NCBI GenBank assembly: GCA_013398275.1
Contig: VZSE01012476.1
Coordinates: forward strand, 1,012,580 to 1,076,579
Source of the DNA: Promerops cafer
Lineage: Eukaryota > Chordata > Aves > Passeriformes > Nectariniidae
DNA: 64,000 bases
Direction: 5' to 3'
The notes beneath the pieces are model-generated. The model saw only the letters and a list, made by a program, of their open reading frames with translations, searched no databases and was not told the DNA's origin. The translations under genes and the position numbers were made by a program. Shown in pieces: positions 10,849 to 20,420 of the stretch; within the stretch, counting starts at the first letter, position 1, and each line of letters opens with the position of its first letter.

Positions 10849-11879
10849 GTAATTCTGTCATACAAAGACAGCCAAGATGAATTACACAGCTGTTTAGATA
10901 ATTAGTAGGTACTTTACTAGTAGATCACCTTCTATTCCTGGAATTACAAAGGTGATGGGTCACCTTTGCTTAGTCTCCAAAGCCTTTGGAAAAGGGTCAA
11001 ATAGGACAGAAACAACTTTGAAAATCACTGCCAGCCCAAAAGCTATTACTCGCCCATGGTAAATACAAGAACAAGCATTAAGGCATGTGGCCTGAAATTC
11101 ACCTATCTGGAGTCAAAAGTTCAGAAAAAGGACAAGCAAAACACAAGCTTTCTTCACAACTGTACAGTACACAAGGGCTGGAGTACTGAGCATCTCAACT
11201 TTAACAAAAGGTCTGAAGCAGAAGCTGAGAATTAATGGCCCTGGTCAATGGCAAAAAAGTACACGAACTCTGTCAGTGCCATTCCAGTTTAAAAGACATA
11301 CTGCCCAAAAGACAAGGTCCTCTTTGCCCTTCTTGTAATCAACAGGATTTAAAAAATACAGAGAACATCTTAGAGACAGAACAGACCAGCAGTTTCTCTG
11401 CTGATGCTTGATCTAAAGGTTGTGCCTGTCATGCATATGTCATATGTCCCCCACCATGTGACAAACACAGATCTGCTGACATGTACTCTCCAGAGACCCA
11501 GGAGAGAGGGAGGATTTTGCAACTTTTAAATGCAAAATTACTAGGCTAATTCTTCCACCTCTCAGTCTTTTTTCTTTTCTTTCATATTGTTTCCCTTACA
11601 TGAATTGCCCCTGTTTTCTAAGCCTCATCCTACTTTTCCATATTCTACAAAAATTAGGATCCTTCTTTTTTTGTACACTTTTGTACCATTACTGGTATAT
11701 TTGTGATTGCCCTATTTAGCACCTTGTTTCAGAGTAAGAATGTGTGCTCTGCTTTCAGATTGTTTCTATATCTTATGCCAAAATGTCCCAGACATCAAAC
11801 TTTGGTGGAATCCTAGTCTCTTTTCTTACAGCCTGTATGCTGCCATTTCTATTCAGCATTTCTGCTGTTTTAGTAAGTT
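10849..11879. other. Unannotated DNA, no gene seen
   Basis: AT-rich DNA. A 12-base word shared with the start of mature miR-218 occurs near 11405, but flanking sequence does not match or fold as that precursor would. The rest shows only short chance frames. Confidence 0.5.
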
Positions 11880-11905
11880 TTCTACCCATGTAATAATGGG
11901 TAGAA
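11880..11905. repeat. Stem-loop, 9-bp perfect arms
   Basis: TTCTACCCA (11880-11888) and TGGGTAGAA (11897-11905) are exact reverse complements around an 8-base AT-rich loop. The structure ends one base before a 25-bp word (11907-11931) that is repeated exactly at 15067-15091. The adjacency may mark one inserted or conserved unit, though the second copy of the 25-mer has no such hairpin. Confidence 0.8.
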
Positions 11906-11906
11906 T

Positions 11907-11931
11907 GGTGTCAGTGCCAAATCCACAAGTT
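11907..11931 (+). repeat. 25-bp word repeated exactly at 15067-15091 (copy 1)
   Basis: This 25-bp word, containing TGTCAGTGCCAAATCCACAA, occurs again in the same orientation at 15067-15091, with no similarity extending beyond either end. An exact 25-mer repeat of mixed sequence is not expected by chance in 64 kb. It could be a shared fragment of an old dispersed repeat, a templated insertion, or a shared binding element. I do not recognise the family. Confidence 0.95.
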
Positions 11932-12658
11932 CAGCATCTCTGATGCAAATATCTTTTCATGCAAGTTTTCAGGAAGCATGATGTCAAATGTCCAGCCACT
12001 TAAGCAGCTGAATATCTGTTATTTGTAAAGGGCCACTCAGTAATAAAGTGAAAAAGAACCTCCAGCAATATAAATATATATGCAAAGTTATCAGTCATCT
12101 TTACTGCAACAGCTGCTGAGGAAACAGAGGATTTCCTTGACTTAAAAGTATTGAAGTGATTCCATCAGGTGAAAAACGATTTCTGAAAAAGCTCTGTATT
12201 TTGCTCTCTCTCACTGCATTAACCCTAACAAGGTGAACAGAACTAGGAAATTTTTTTCTTTTTAATTTCTTTGATTGTTGTAAATAAAAACCCGACCCAT
12301 TCCTCCTGGCCACGGTGTCATTTCATTCACCACAATTCTCCATTCCCATCCAAACAGCATCAGGGCGATGGCATGCCTTAAGAAAACAGACCTTCAGCAG
12401 CATACTGCCATCACTCTCAGGAGCCTTGCCAGGCTCAGAAAAACCTGAGAAGCTGCTAAGGCAAACCCCCCATCCCAACCCTGCTGCTCACAAATCACCT
12501 TGAGGCTCTGAAAGCACCTTTGCCTTCTGTGAGAGCAAAAATCAGCACAGCTAAAGTATCATAAATACAGCACTCCAGGTGATTTACCAAAATGCAATCT
12601 ACAGGCAGCTAGCTGCTTGTAAACAGAGTTTTCCTTTTCATTTCCAGGTATTAGAATG

Positions 12659-12740
12659 AAAAAAAAAAAAAACAACAAAAAACCCAACAACAACAAAAAA
12701 GAAAAGCAACCAAAATCCACCACTTTTTTTTTTTTTTTTT
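12659..12740. repeat. Poly-A / A,C-rich / poly-T inverted arrangement
   Basis: A14 at 12659-12672 and T17 at 12724-12740 bracket an A/C-rich spacer, so the strand can fold on itself. Possible origins are two oligo-A tails of retroelements in opposite orientation or simple slippage. No identifiable element body is attached on either side. Confidence 0.85.
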
Positions 12741-13084
12741 CCAGAACTCCTTTCTTGTGTTAGAGGGACATCTCTCAGGTCTGCTCCAACTATTAACATG
12801 AAATCAGAAATTAACACCTGAAATCATCACTTAGCACTCCCAGTGATGTCCTGTGATCCCACATGGAGTCCCATAAAAGCACTCCACAGTATGCTCCTTC
12901 CCTGGCCAGTCCTGAGCCAGCAACAGCACACCCAGGTTTGTAAACAGCAAATCTCAAAGCCTTGCCAGGAAAGACAGTGGTCTAGTGCAGCTGAGGTTCA
13001 CCTTGCAGGGACTTCTTCCAGAGATATTCTGAAGGAGGGAAAATAAACTTGCATTATTTCATCCTACTGCATTTTATCTCTGGG

Positions 13085-13125
13085 CTGGTCTGATGACCTA
13101 CCTACTCCAGAACTAGTCAGACCAG
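13085..13125. repeat. Stem-loop, 9-bp perfect arms
   Basis: CTGGTCTGA at 13085-13093 pairs with TCAGACCAG at 13117-13125 across a 23-base loop, with G/T wobbles possible at both ends of the stem. It is isolated and has no other feature attached. Confidence 0.65.
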
Positions 13126-13525
13126 TGTCTTTGCCTGTGTCCATCCTCAGACCATCCTCATTGCTCATTCAAGGCTCAAGGCTTGGCAGTGCTTCAGAGA
13201 ATCCCTTAAGCACAGTACAGCTTTCGCCTGCCTAGAATGACCATGGTGCAGATTCTGCATTTTGTTTGTTTTCTGATACTACAAAAGGGAAAAAACCCTT
13301 GAACTGTTTATGAGTCTGCAAGGACACAGGGATCTGCCCGCTGTGTGGCCACAGCTCAATATTCATGTTATTTTTTATTAGTGGTGTAATCTCTTTCCCA
13401 GACAGATGACAAAGTAACACCAACAACTCAAAGACACATGGTGAAAACATGTTAAATTAAGCAAACAATGGATTCCAGGTGGAGAAACATTCAATACAGA
13501 GTAAGTTACCCATCAGCTTTTTTAT

Positions 13526-13581
13526 CCTAGAATGGTCTGGGTTGGAAGGCATCTTGAAGATCATCTAGTTCCATACCACCT
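13526..13581 (-). mobile_element. CR1 LINE 3' tail fragment (very short)
   Basis: Read on the minus strand, this ends with the typical CR1 3'-UTR block: GATGATCTTCAAGATGCC, then TTCCAACCCAGACCATTCTA. Only about 55 bp remain. Severe 5' truncation is normal for CR1, because target-primed reverse transcription begins at the 3' end. It has no coding content. Confidence 0.8.
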
Positions 13582-15066
13582 TTTATACCTATTGGCTTGC
13601 TCTGACTCATGATTTTGTAGTTCACTGGTCACACAAAGAAAACTGAGGAAATGCTTCAGAAACTATTTTTACAATATCATTTATTATCCTTCTTAAATCG
13701 CTGTTTCAAACTGCATACACATGGATAAACCTGCTTCCTCTAACTTGACTTAAAAATGCAATCTAAGCATCACACAATTCAAAATAATTGCTTGGTTCCA
13801 TTAATTCCTACATGGTGAGTCAGAATTTACTCAGCTTCCAAGCAATGACAGGACACAGTGGAATGAGAAAAGGGCTGAGAAGGATAAGGGCAGGCTGGGT
13901 CTTGGAAAGCCTTCCACACAAGAAGACACAGAACAGACTCAGCCTGGGCAGCACGAGTATTCACAGTTTCTTACTGCACAAAAATTGTTCAGTGAAAAAT
14001 TAGCAGTCAGCAGGCCTGAAATAAATCAGAGGATTATCTTTTTACTGAAAGCATAATTATAACTGAATCTGAATGCTTCAGGATGTGGTAATAGCCAAAA
14101 CTGTACGTGAAAAGTAAAAAAAAAAAATAAAAAAAAAGAGGTTTCTCAGAGTGTTTCAGAGAGAAATCCATTACTGACCTCCAAACTACACATGACACAC
14201 AGCTTGGGAAACTCCCAAGCTGCTGGCTGCCAGCAGCAGGCAAAATATACCACTGAGAAAGATTGCTTTAAAAACATCCTCCATTTTAGACTCATTCCCT
14301 GAGCACCCCACACAGGTCACCGTTAGAAACACGCTACTCAGTGGAATGCATTTCTGTAGGAAAACCCCTCCTGGTTTTGCATTACATTGAAAAACTGAAC
14401 TGCTCTCAAGGCAATGGTGCCAGAAGAAAAGCAGCAGCAGTGCCTGGTGTATACATGTATAACACATTTGCATTTTAAAAGCAGTATGTTTGCCACAGCT
14501 GAAATGTTCTTACTTCCCTCAAGTAATTCAGCATTGCCTTTGAGAAAAAGTGGCAGGCAAAGAAGTGGAAGAAAAAAAATCCCAACAGATTTAACGTATG
14601 ATTAACTTGGTAAGGTCTAGGCGCAGAGGCTTCTTCCGTACCCTCTCTGGACAATGCAAAATCAGTCCTGTTCAGGCCATGGGCCAGAATTTGTACTTGC
14701 CCAGCTCCTGCAGTGGACTGCATGAAGGACACGGCCTTTGGGCACTGAGAGAGATCCACTTCCACCCCACTCTGCCCCCAGAAACACCAGCTGCTCCTTC
14801 CCTCCATCCCCCCGTCTGATCAGTCAGTTCAGGTACCCTCCAGGAAGGATAACATTTCCACTGAGGAAAACATCTTTTGTTTTCTTATCTGCAAAATACA
14901 ATGTGGGGAGAAAAGTTACACCTGCTTCCCTCCAGACTGGGGAAAACCATGCCCAGATCATCCTGCTTAAGGGCAGCTCTGTGGGTGCTACTGGCACCTT
15001 TAGTTACAATAAAGTGCCAATCCTGAGCAGGGAAACACCGACTTTGTTCCTGCCAGGGAGTGCGTA
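13582..15066. other. Unannotated DNA, no gene seen
   Basis: AT-rich, with a broken poly-A stretch at about 14117-14138. The longest frame (14475-14807, minus strand, 110 codons) includes phenylalanine runs from A-rich DNA and is not credible as a gene. C-rich sequence near 14745-14815 supports chance frames on both strands. Confidence 0.5.
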
Positions 15067-15091
15067 GGTGTCAGTGCCAAATCCACAAGTT
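15067..15091 (+). repeat. 25-bp word repeated exactly at 11907-11931 (copy 2)
   Basis: Second copy of the exact 25-mer, same orientation, about 3.16 kb to the right of copy 1. It is followed at once by TAATTA and forms the left edge of the block 15067-15480, which carries other regulatory-type motifs. Neither flank resembles that of the first copy. Confidence 0.95.
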
Positions 15092-15480
15092 AATTAAAAA
15101 CTGTATTTTCTATGGGAAAACAACACGGCCAGCATAATAGAGCTATAATTATAGCCAGGTTTCCACTGGCAACTTGTTAATTGATTCTTATTCTGTTTCT
15201 TAAAGGAGAGCAGGGCTGCTGTCACGCCCTCTTTCGTTCCCGCTGCTGTAAATTCTCCAGCAATGTCCCCAGCAAAATGTCAATACATTAGTGTCTCTGC
15301 TCTAAAAGGGGATCAGAATGGTATTGCATGATATGCAGTGTCCTAAAAAGAAGTTGCTCTGCTGCATGGCAAATCAGTACATGTGTAATTACCTACATAA
15401 TTTTATATAGAGCATCAAAAACGAAAATATGATAAGTCTCATCTCTCCTCAGCCCAGCTCTGTTGTCATGGCAACTGGAC
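15092..15480. promoter_or_regulatory. Possible regulatory block: homeodomain-core palindrome and RFX-like X-box
   Basis: Three features occur close together. A perfect 14-bp palindrome GCTATAATTATAGC (15142-15155) is centred on a TAATTA-like core. A TTAATTGATT word follows near 15177-15186. GTTGTCATGGCAAC (15462-15475) differs by one base from the fully palindromic X-box that RFX-family factors bind in vertebrate and viral enhancers. CpGs also appear around 15220-15242. Clustering of such motifs is typical of conserved enhancers, but this is inference: no alignment was available. It could equally be an ordinary AT-rich stretch with one X-box. Confidence 0.35.
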
Positions 15481-18400
15481 ACTTTCTCTCTCCCCCCCAT
15501 CCTTTTTCCCAAGGGACAAAGAAAACCACCGGAGACTTCACAAATCAGCATACATTAAGCACAAATAGTTTGCCAAATGCATTTGTTCACTGACATCTCC
15601 TACTTCAGTAATTGTGTGCATTGTGCTCACTGAAGTGAGCTGCTGCAAACAGGGCTGCCTGCTTTCTGCCCAGCACCATCCCTGCAAAACAACCCCCCTA
15701 TCCTCTCCTCCACCTCCACTTCCCTACACATGCTCAGGCAAACTCTGTCAAGCCAAGCTGGGTGGGTTTTTTGTTCCATTTAGCCATTATTTTCCTGTTT
15801 ACATGTGCACGGATGAATGGAGGTGAGCTCAGTTTGAGTCCACCTGTACTGCTGAGTCCTAAATTTCTCTGGTGAGCAACAGGTAGAAGTAAATACCTAT
15901 GTCCTATAGGCAGCCTTTCACATGTGGCACCCTACAAAGGAGAGAAGCAAGGTCTGGGATTTGTGACCCAGGTAAGTGGAAACTTTCACAGCAGTGCTGC
16001 TTGTCTTGCAAGCATCACCTCGGCTGCAGGAGGTTTGTGGACCGGGTCTGGCACAAGTCCTTCCTGGGAAAAGCAGCTGCGTCTCACCCGCCCTCAGTTG
16101 CTTAGTGCTTTGCCAAACTTAAACTGACAGGCTTTCAGTGTCCCTGCCAGGTGTTTGGCTTATACCATGGGAGCACTTTGCTTTGGTTTTGTTGGATGTG
16201 CCTGTTAAAATGAGTCTTCTATTCCTGAAAAGAAGGCAGGGGTAAATACAATTTTTGTGAGTACTAAACCCAAGATCTTCATAATTTTTCTTTGTTTCAG
16301 AGTTGAAAACAGGAGGAGAGGGGCATATGTGTTTGTATGAGTAAGATACACCTCTTTCTGTTCCTGTGAACTTTCCACTGAATTTGAGTATTGAAATCCC
16401 TCCAAACCCCTCAACCGACATGGAATGAAGACCATCACCCATACTGGTGGATGCTAACACCCCCACCACGTCTGTGACACTGGAATGAAGACCCAGGGAA
16501 AGGGGTCCCACCAACCCACTGCACACAGCCCTATCAATGCTAGATGCTCCCTGGCCTCGTGCCCAGGCCTCCCTGCTGCAGACAGCTAAGGAGCTGCTGG
16601 CCACAGGCACGGAAAACAAGACCCTGGTCCCACAGGCAGCGCGTGGGCAGCAACCGGCCACCCGTGAAAATGCCCTCCTCAAAAATAATGAGGCTTCTCA
16701 GTGCTTTCAATGCAAATGCAGACAAAGTGCTGCAAAGGCGATGATGACCTCCTGTGCCAGCTGTCAGGAGGCAATGTGGGACGTGACATCGAGGATAAAG
16801 ACTTGCTGGCACCCTGCACACCCTGCACCAGCTATGTCCACTTGCGCCAGCAGTCACCAGGCATTGTTCTCGCAGATGTACCAGGCGCTCTCCCATTTCG
16901 GGTCATAATGAGCTGCAGATGTGACAGGCATTTCAGATGCTGAATCTGCAGCAATGAGACACTCCACATAGATGCTTCTGCCTCATTTTAACTTGCTAAT
17001 TTTTAATAATGACAATTTCACTTCATTGTGCATGTCATGTACTGTAACGGCTAATTCAGAAATCATCCTAAAGGGCTCTGATTGCTAAAGAAATCTGGCA
17101 AATAGCTTTCCAAATTTTTTTTATAAAGTGTGTATTCTGAAAATTCAGAATTTCAGATTTTCAAAATATCACTTTGACAGTTCTCTAGTGGGAAGCAATA
17201 AATAATTAGGAGTCATGATACTTTGGAGATACAGAGCCAATGCCTTAATTAGAAGCATCCCTATCTCACTTTTAAAGGACTTCAAAATCAGCATGAAAAG
17301 AAGCTGATATTATACAGAATATATTTACACACATCAAAGAGTAAGTCACAAGTGAAAGCTTAATTAAACTGAAATTTGGGTTGATCAATTAATTCATGCA
17401 TTTCAGAAGGGAAAACACCTTATATAACTCCAAGAAACTATGATAAATGTTGGAAAGGCTAGACTTTCCACAATGAGGCAAAACTTAAATCTCTTCAAAG
17501 TTTCAGGTTTTACTCCATCTCAAACCTTCATGCTTTTCCTGTAACCCTTTCACATGATGATGCAATTAGCTCCAATTTTCTGGTTACTTTTGACAAAGAG
17601 CTAAAGCCATGTACATGATCCAGTGGTGCAAGCTCCTGCTGTGGTTAAGGGCACAGTGAATGCTATATTAGAAACCACCTGAAGTTTCCTACAAAGTTAC
17701 AACTCCTCCATATCAAACTCCAGAGCCCACTCTAAAAGCTGCTTTCCAGCACTGTTTATTTAACATTAACCATGGCAATGTTAAATGTCTCCTCATTTCA
17801 GGGAGGGGCTGCAATAATATAAGCTTTGCAGATGCCTGCAATTCACAGAGCAAGATTCTTGCAAGTTATGTCTGGATATCACTGCCTCTCAGCACTCATG
17901 AAGACAGATTCTTTTCCAAAGCATGTATTAAAATGCTGCAAAAGAACACTTTTTTGTTTGCAAACCCAAGAAGTTCAGTTAAATGACACTTCTATCTTAC
18001 TCTGATGTAACTAACTGCAGCCCAATTTTACCTAGTTTTACCTGTGTTTACTAGTTAAAATAATAATCCTGAGGAAAGGTTTCCAGTAACATACTTCATG
18101 TAACAAAGATAATAGATCTTTAACAGATATGCACATCATATTCATAAAGGGAACATGAATACACTTATTTTGGTTGCATTCTTATACTTCACAAATACAT
18201 GTCTTAAGCACATATCAACTGAATGCAGATTCGGCAAGGGCAAGGAAATGGCTTTTGCTTACTAAAAATATCTGGGGGCAAGATTTTTGGATTTCTAAAA
18301 AATGTGAATCTGTACTTTATATAAAAAAAAAATTACACAAATGTTCCTGAAAAACAGTCTTTTTCACTTCTTTAAGTACTTCTTCCCATTCTATGTGATT

Positions 18401-19400
18401 TGGCCACTTGTTACAGAAAATAATTAATTCTGTGTTATGAAAGGTTATGGTGTTGAAAGTCTCATCTCAATTAGTTAATTTTGGTGTCTTTAAAAAGAGA
18501 GAAGGGTAAATGCTGAGAAAACACACTCAGTGCAGAAAACAGGTTTTGACTTCAGATTTGGAAGGACAAGCATTCCTCTGTAGCTCAGATCATCGCAGCA
18601 GGTTTCCAGGAATAAGTAAAACAAACCCAAACCAAAGCAGGAGGGGGAGTGAATCCTAAAATCTAGGTCAGAGGAAGAAACCAGAGAAATATGAAGCACC
18701 ATTTTTCATGAGCCTCACAACTGATTGTGTGAAGGTCTCATCTCCTGCCACACTCGTGCCTACGTGCCACTACTTGTGGAGAGGAGCCACGGGAATGTTC
18801 CACAAAGGGGCTCAAGTGGCATCTTTGGCGAAGCACGGGAGATCACCTGGGGGTAATAACATACCTGGCTACGCTGAAGGAAGGTCAGCTCAGGCAGAAT
18901 TCGCTCACAGTGCAGCCTGCATAAAACTTAATTTTCTCGAGAAAAAGGAGGGCCAAAGAGCAAAAGGGAATCCTGAGAAATTCTGTTCTCAAGGTAAAGC
19001 CTACAAATATAGAAACTCTTTACTGCATTTTTTCATAAACAGACCAGACATACAAGTGGTTCTTACACCCCAAATTTTTATGATTCTCTATTTGCAATCT
19101 TCATTCTGCTGCTCAGCCACCTGGTTTTACATTTACAGATGGCTTTGAGATCACAGTTTGTTATCTTATTCAAACATAATTAACAAATACATTTCATCCT
19201 CTTGCATCAACAGAGATTTGACTTTTCATGACAGAACAACAAAAATGGAAAACTTCAGCAGATGTAGCCAGTTATTGCTTTCTGTCATCCACTTAAGAGA
19301 CATCTTTAATACCTCCTTCTATTCTTGCTGTCTTCCAAATAAGCCCTTTCCTATTGCAACAGGGATACAACTCCTACTTAAAGTCCCTATAATTTTTCTT
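15481..19400. other. Unannotated DNA, longest chance frames of the window
   Basis: This stretch holds the longest open frame of the window (16119-16682, minus strand, 187 codons), mirrored by + strand frames of 123 codons (16537-16908) and others. The overlap on both strands in a locally GC-richer patch (16537-16900), with no recognisable domain, argues against a gene. A 13-base word TGGAATGAAGACC occurs twice about 60 bp apart (near 16420 and 16481). A near-palindrome TTCTGAAAATTCAGAA lies at 17135-17150. The rest is AT-rich and featureless. Confidence 0.5.
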
Positions 19401-19433
19401 TTCTTTGAATAGAAAAGCAAATTAACTGATGAA
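19401..19433 (+). repeat. Dispersed repeat pair, copy 1
   Basis: These 33 bp match 20388-20420 with two differences, including an exact 21-base core (19413-19433). Weaker similarity continues about 30 bp to the right in both copies. The copies are in direct orientation about 990 bp apart. They probably derive from the same old repeat family or from a local duplication; I do not recognise the family. Confidence 0.85.
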
Positions 19434-20387
19434 TGCATCTGTTATTTTCTTATCTTTTGTGTTCAATTAACCACTACCATTCTGAGTGACAAAAACTGTC
19501 TCTTACCATCTGCCCACTAGAAATCTGCTTTAAGGCTGTTTATAATTTATCAATCCTTTTTTTTGTTGTATCTGGTTTTTTTTTTTTTTTTTAATTCTTA
19601 AGGTTGGATTTGCTTTCCTTCTGGCTTTTGCTTTTCTGTTAGCTCTGCCATGAAGCTCACAGCACTGTATGTGAAGCAAATAAGAAATAAAATTGTTGGA
19701 CATTGTACCTTCTCCTTGCATTGTTGGACATTGTACCTTCTCATTGCACTGCAACCATACCAAACCAGGGCAAGTATAAATTGAAGAGCTACATAGGAAT
19801 GCACAAATAACTGGCATTCTATCAGAAATTTTATTTCTACTATCTTGAAATCTCTTAATCCTCAAAGCCTGACTTGAGCACTGTGAAGAAGGCAGAGAGA
19901 CACAGTTGGCTGTGTTGGCCCCACAACCACTTGCCCACCTGGAGCAGGGGTGTTTTCCAAGTTGTCGGGAAGCAGCCCACAGGGACAATTCATGTCAGGC
20001 ACCCAACAGCCATTTCTGGCCATTTCCTTTCCCAAAGCAGGTGTAAATGCAGGCTGAGGATGAGACTGGGTGGTGAAGGCACGTGTTGGTGGACTGGGCT
20101 GACTCTGCCTCCCACTTGCACCCCCAGGGTGCCCCCCTTGCACCCACATGCTGCCTGTCCAAGGCTCATGTGCTCACAAGTGTTTTCACAGGTCTGAAGC
20201 AGGGAGCTGTATTCAGCTCTGGGGTGATGGCAGCCCCACTCTTTCCCTGCAAAACTAGCGGGGGCTGGGCTCTGAGGCTCAAGGCTGGGGCTGGTGTGGC
20301 ACTGGTCATCCCTAGTTCATATCAGATGCTTCCAGAGCAGCACTGAGTGATCCCCACCTCTTCTGATGAGAAGCACTTCTTTACCCC
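19434..20387. other. Spacer between repeat copies, with poly-T and a 28-bp tandem duplication
   Basis: It contains T18 at 19576-19593 and a tandem duplication of 28 bp (19693-19720 and 19721-19748, one mismatch, unit beginning TTGTTGGACATTGTACC). The 152-codon minus-strand frame at 19530-19988 runs through the poly-T as a lysine run and is not credible. GC content rises toward 19900-20340, giving overlapping chance frames. Confidence 0.55.
19693..19748. repeat. 28-bp tandem duplication
   Basis: Two head-to-tail copies of a 28-bp unit differ by one base (C versus A). The unit includes TTGGACATTGTACCTTCT. Slippage or a small local duplication explains it; no minisatellite array has developed. 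Confidence 0.93.
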
Positions 20388-20420
20388 TTCTGTGAATACA
20401 AAAGCAAATTAACTGATGAA
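20388..20420 (+). repeat. Dispersed repeat pair, copy 2
   Basis: Second copy of the 33-bp sequence at 19401-19433, with two mismatches and an exact 21-base core (20400-20420). Looser similarity continues to the right to about 20450. Some 150 bp further right, 20575-20620 faintly resembles the inverted CR1 3' region (around CCAGTGCCTCAGCACCCTC), but too weakly to call. Confidence 0.85.

Larger units (their letters stand above)
11932..13525. other. Unannotated DNA, with a poly-A/poly-T pair
   Basis: No gene is recognisable. The notable part is 12659-12740: A14, then about 50 bp of A/C-rich sequence, then T17. At 13085-13125 a 9-bp perfect stem (CTGGTCTGA and TCAGACCAG) encloses 23 bases. Other frames are short and random. 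Confidence 0.5.

Noticed and set aside
10638..10905. Q/N/T/P-rich frames over the A/C-rich tract as a prion-like or low-complexity protein
   Set aside because: All frames on both strands become low-complexity because of the simple repeat; there is no flanking coding sequence.
11400..11425. Similarity to the miR-218 start (TGCTTGATCTAA)
   Set aside because: Only 12 bases match, the rest of the mature sequence differs and no complementary arm lies nearby.
16119..16682. Longest open frame in the window (minus strand, 187 codons) as a possible gene
   Set aside because: No recognisable domain or motif, open frames of similar size overlap it on the other strand in a GC-richer patch, and there is no conserved start or promoter context.
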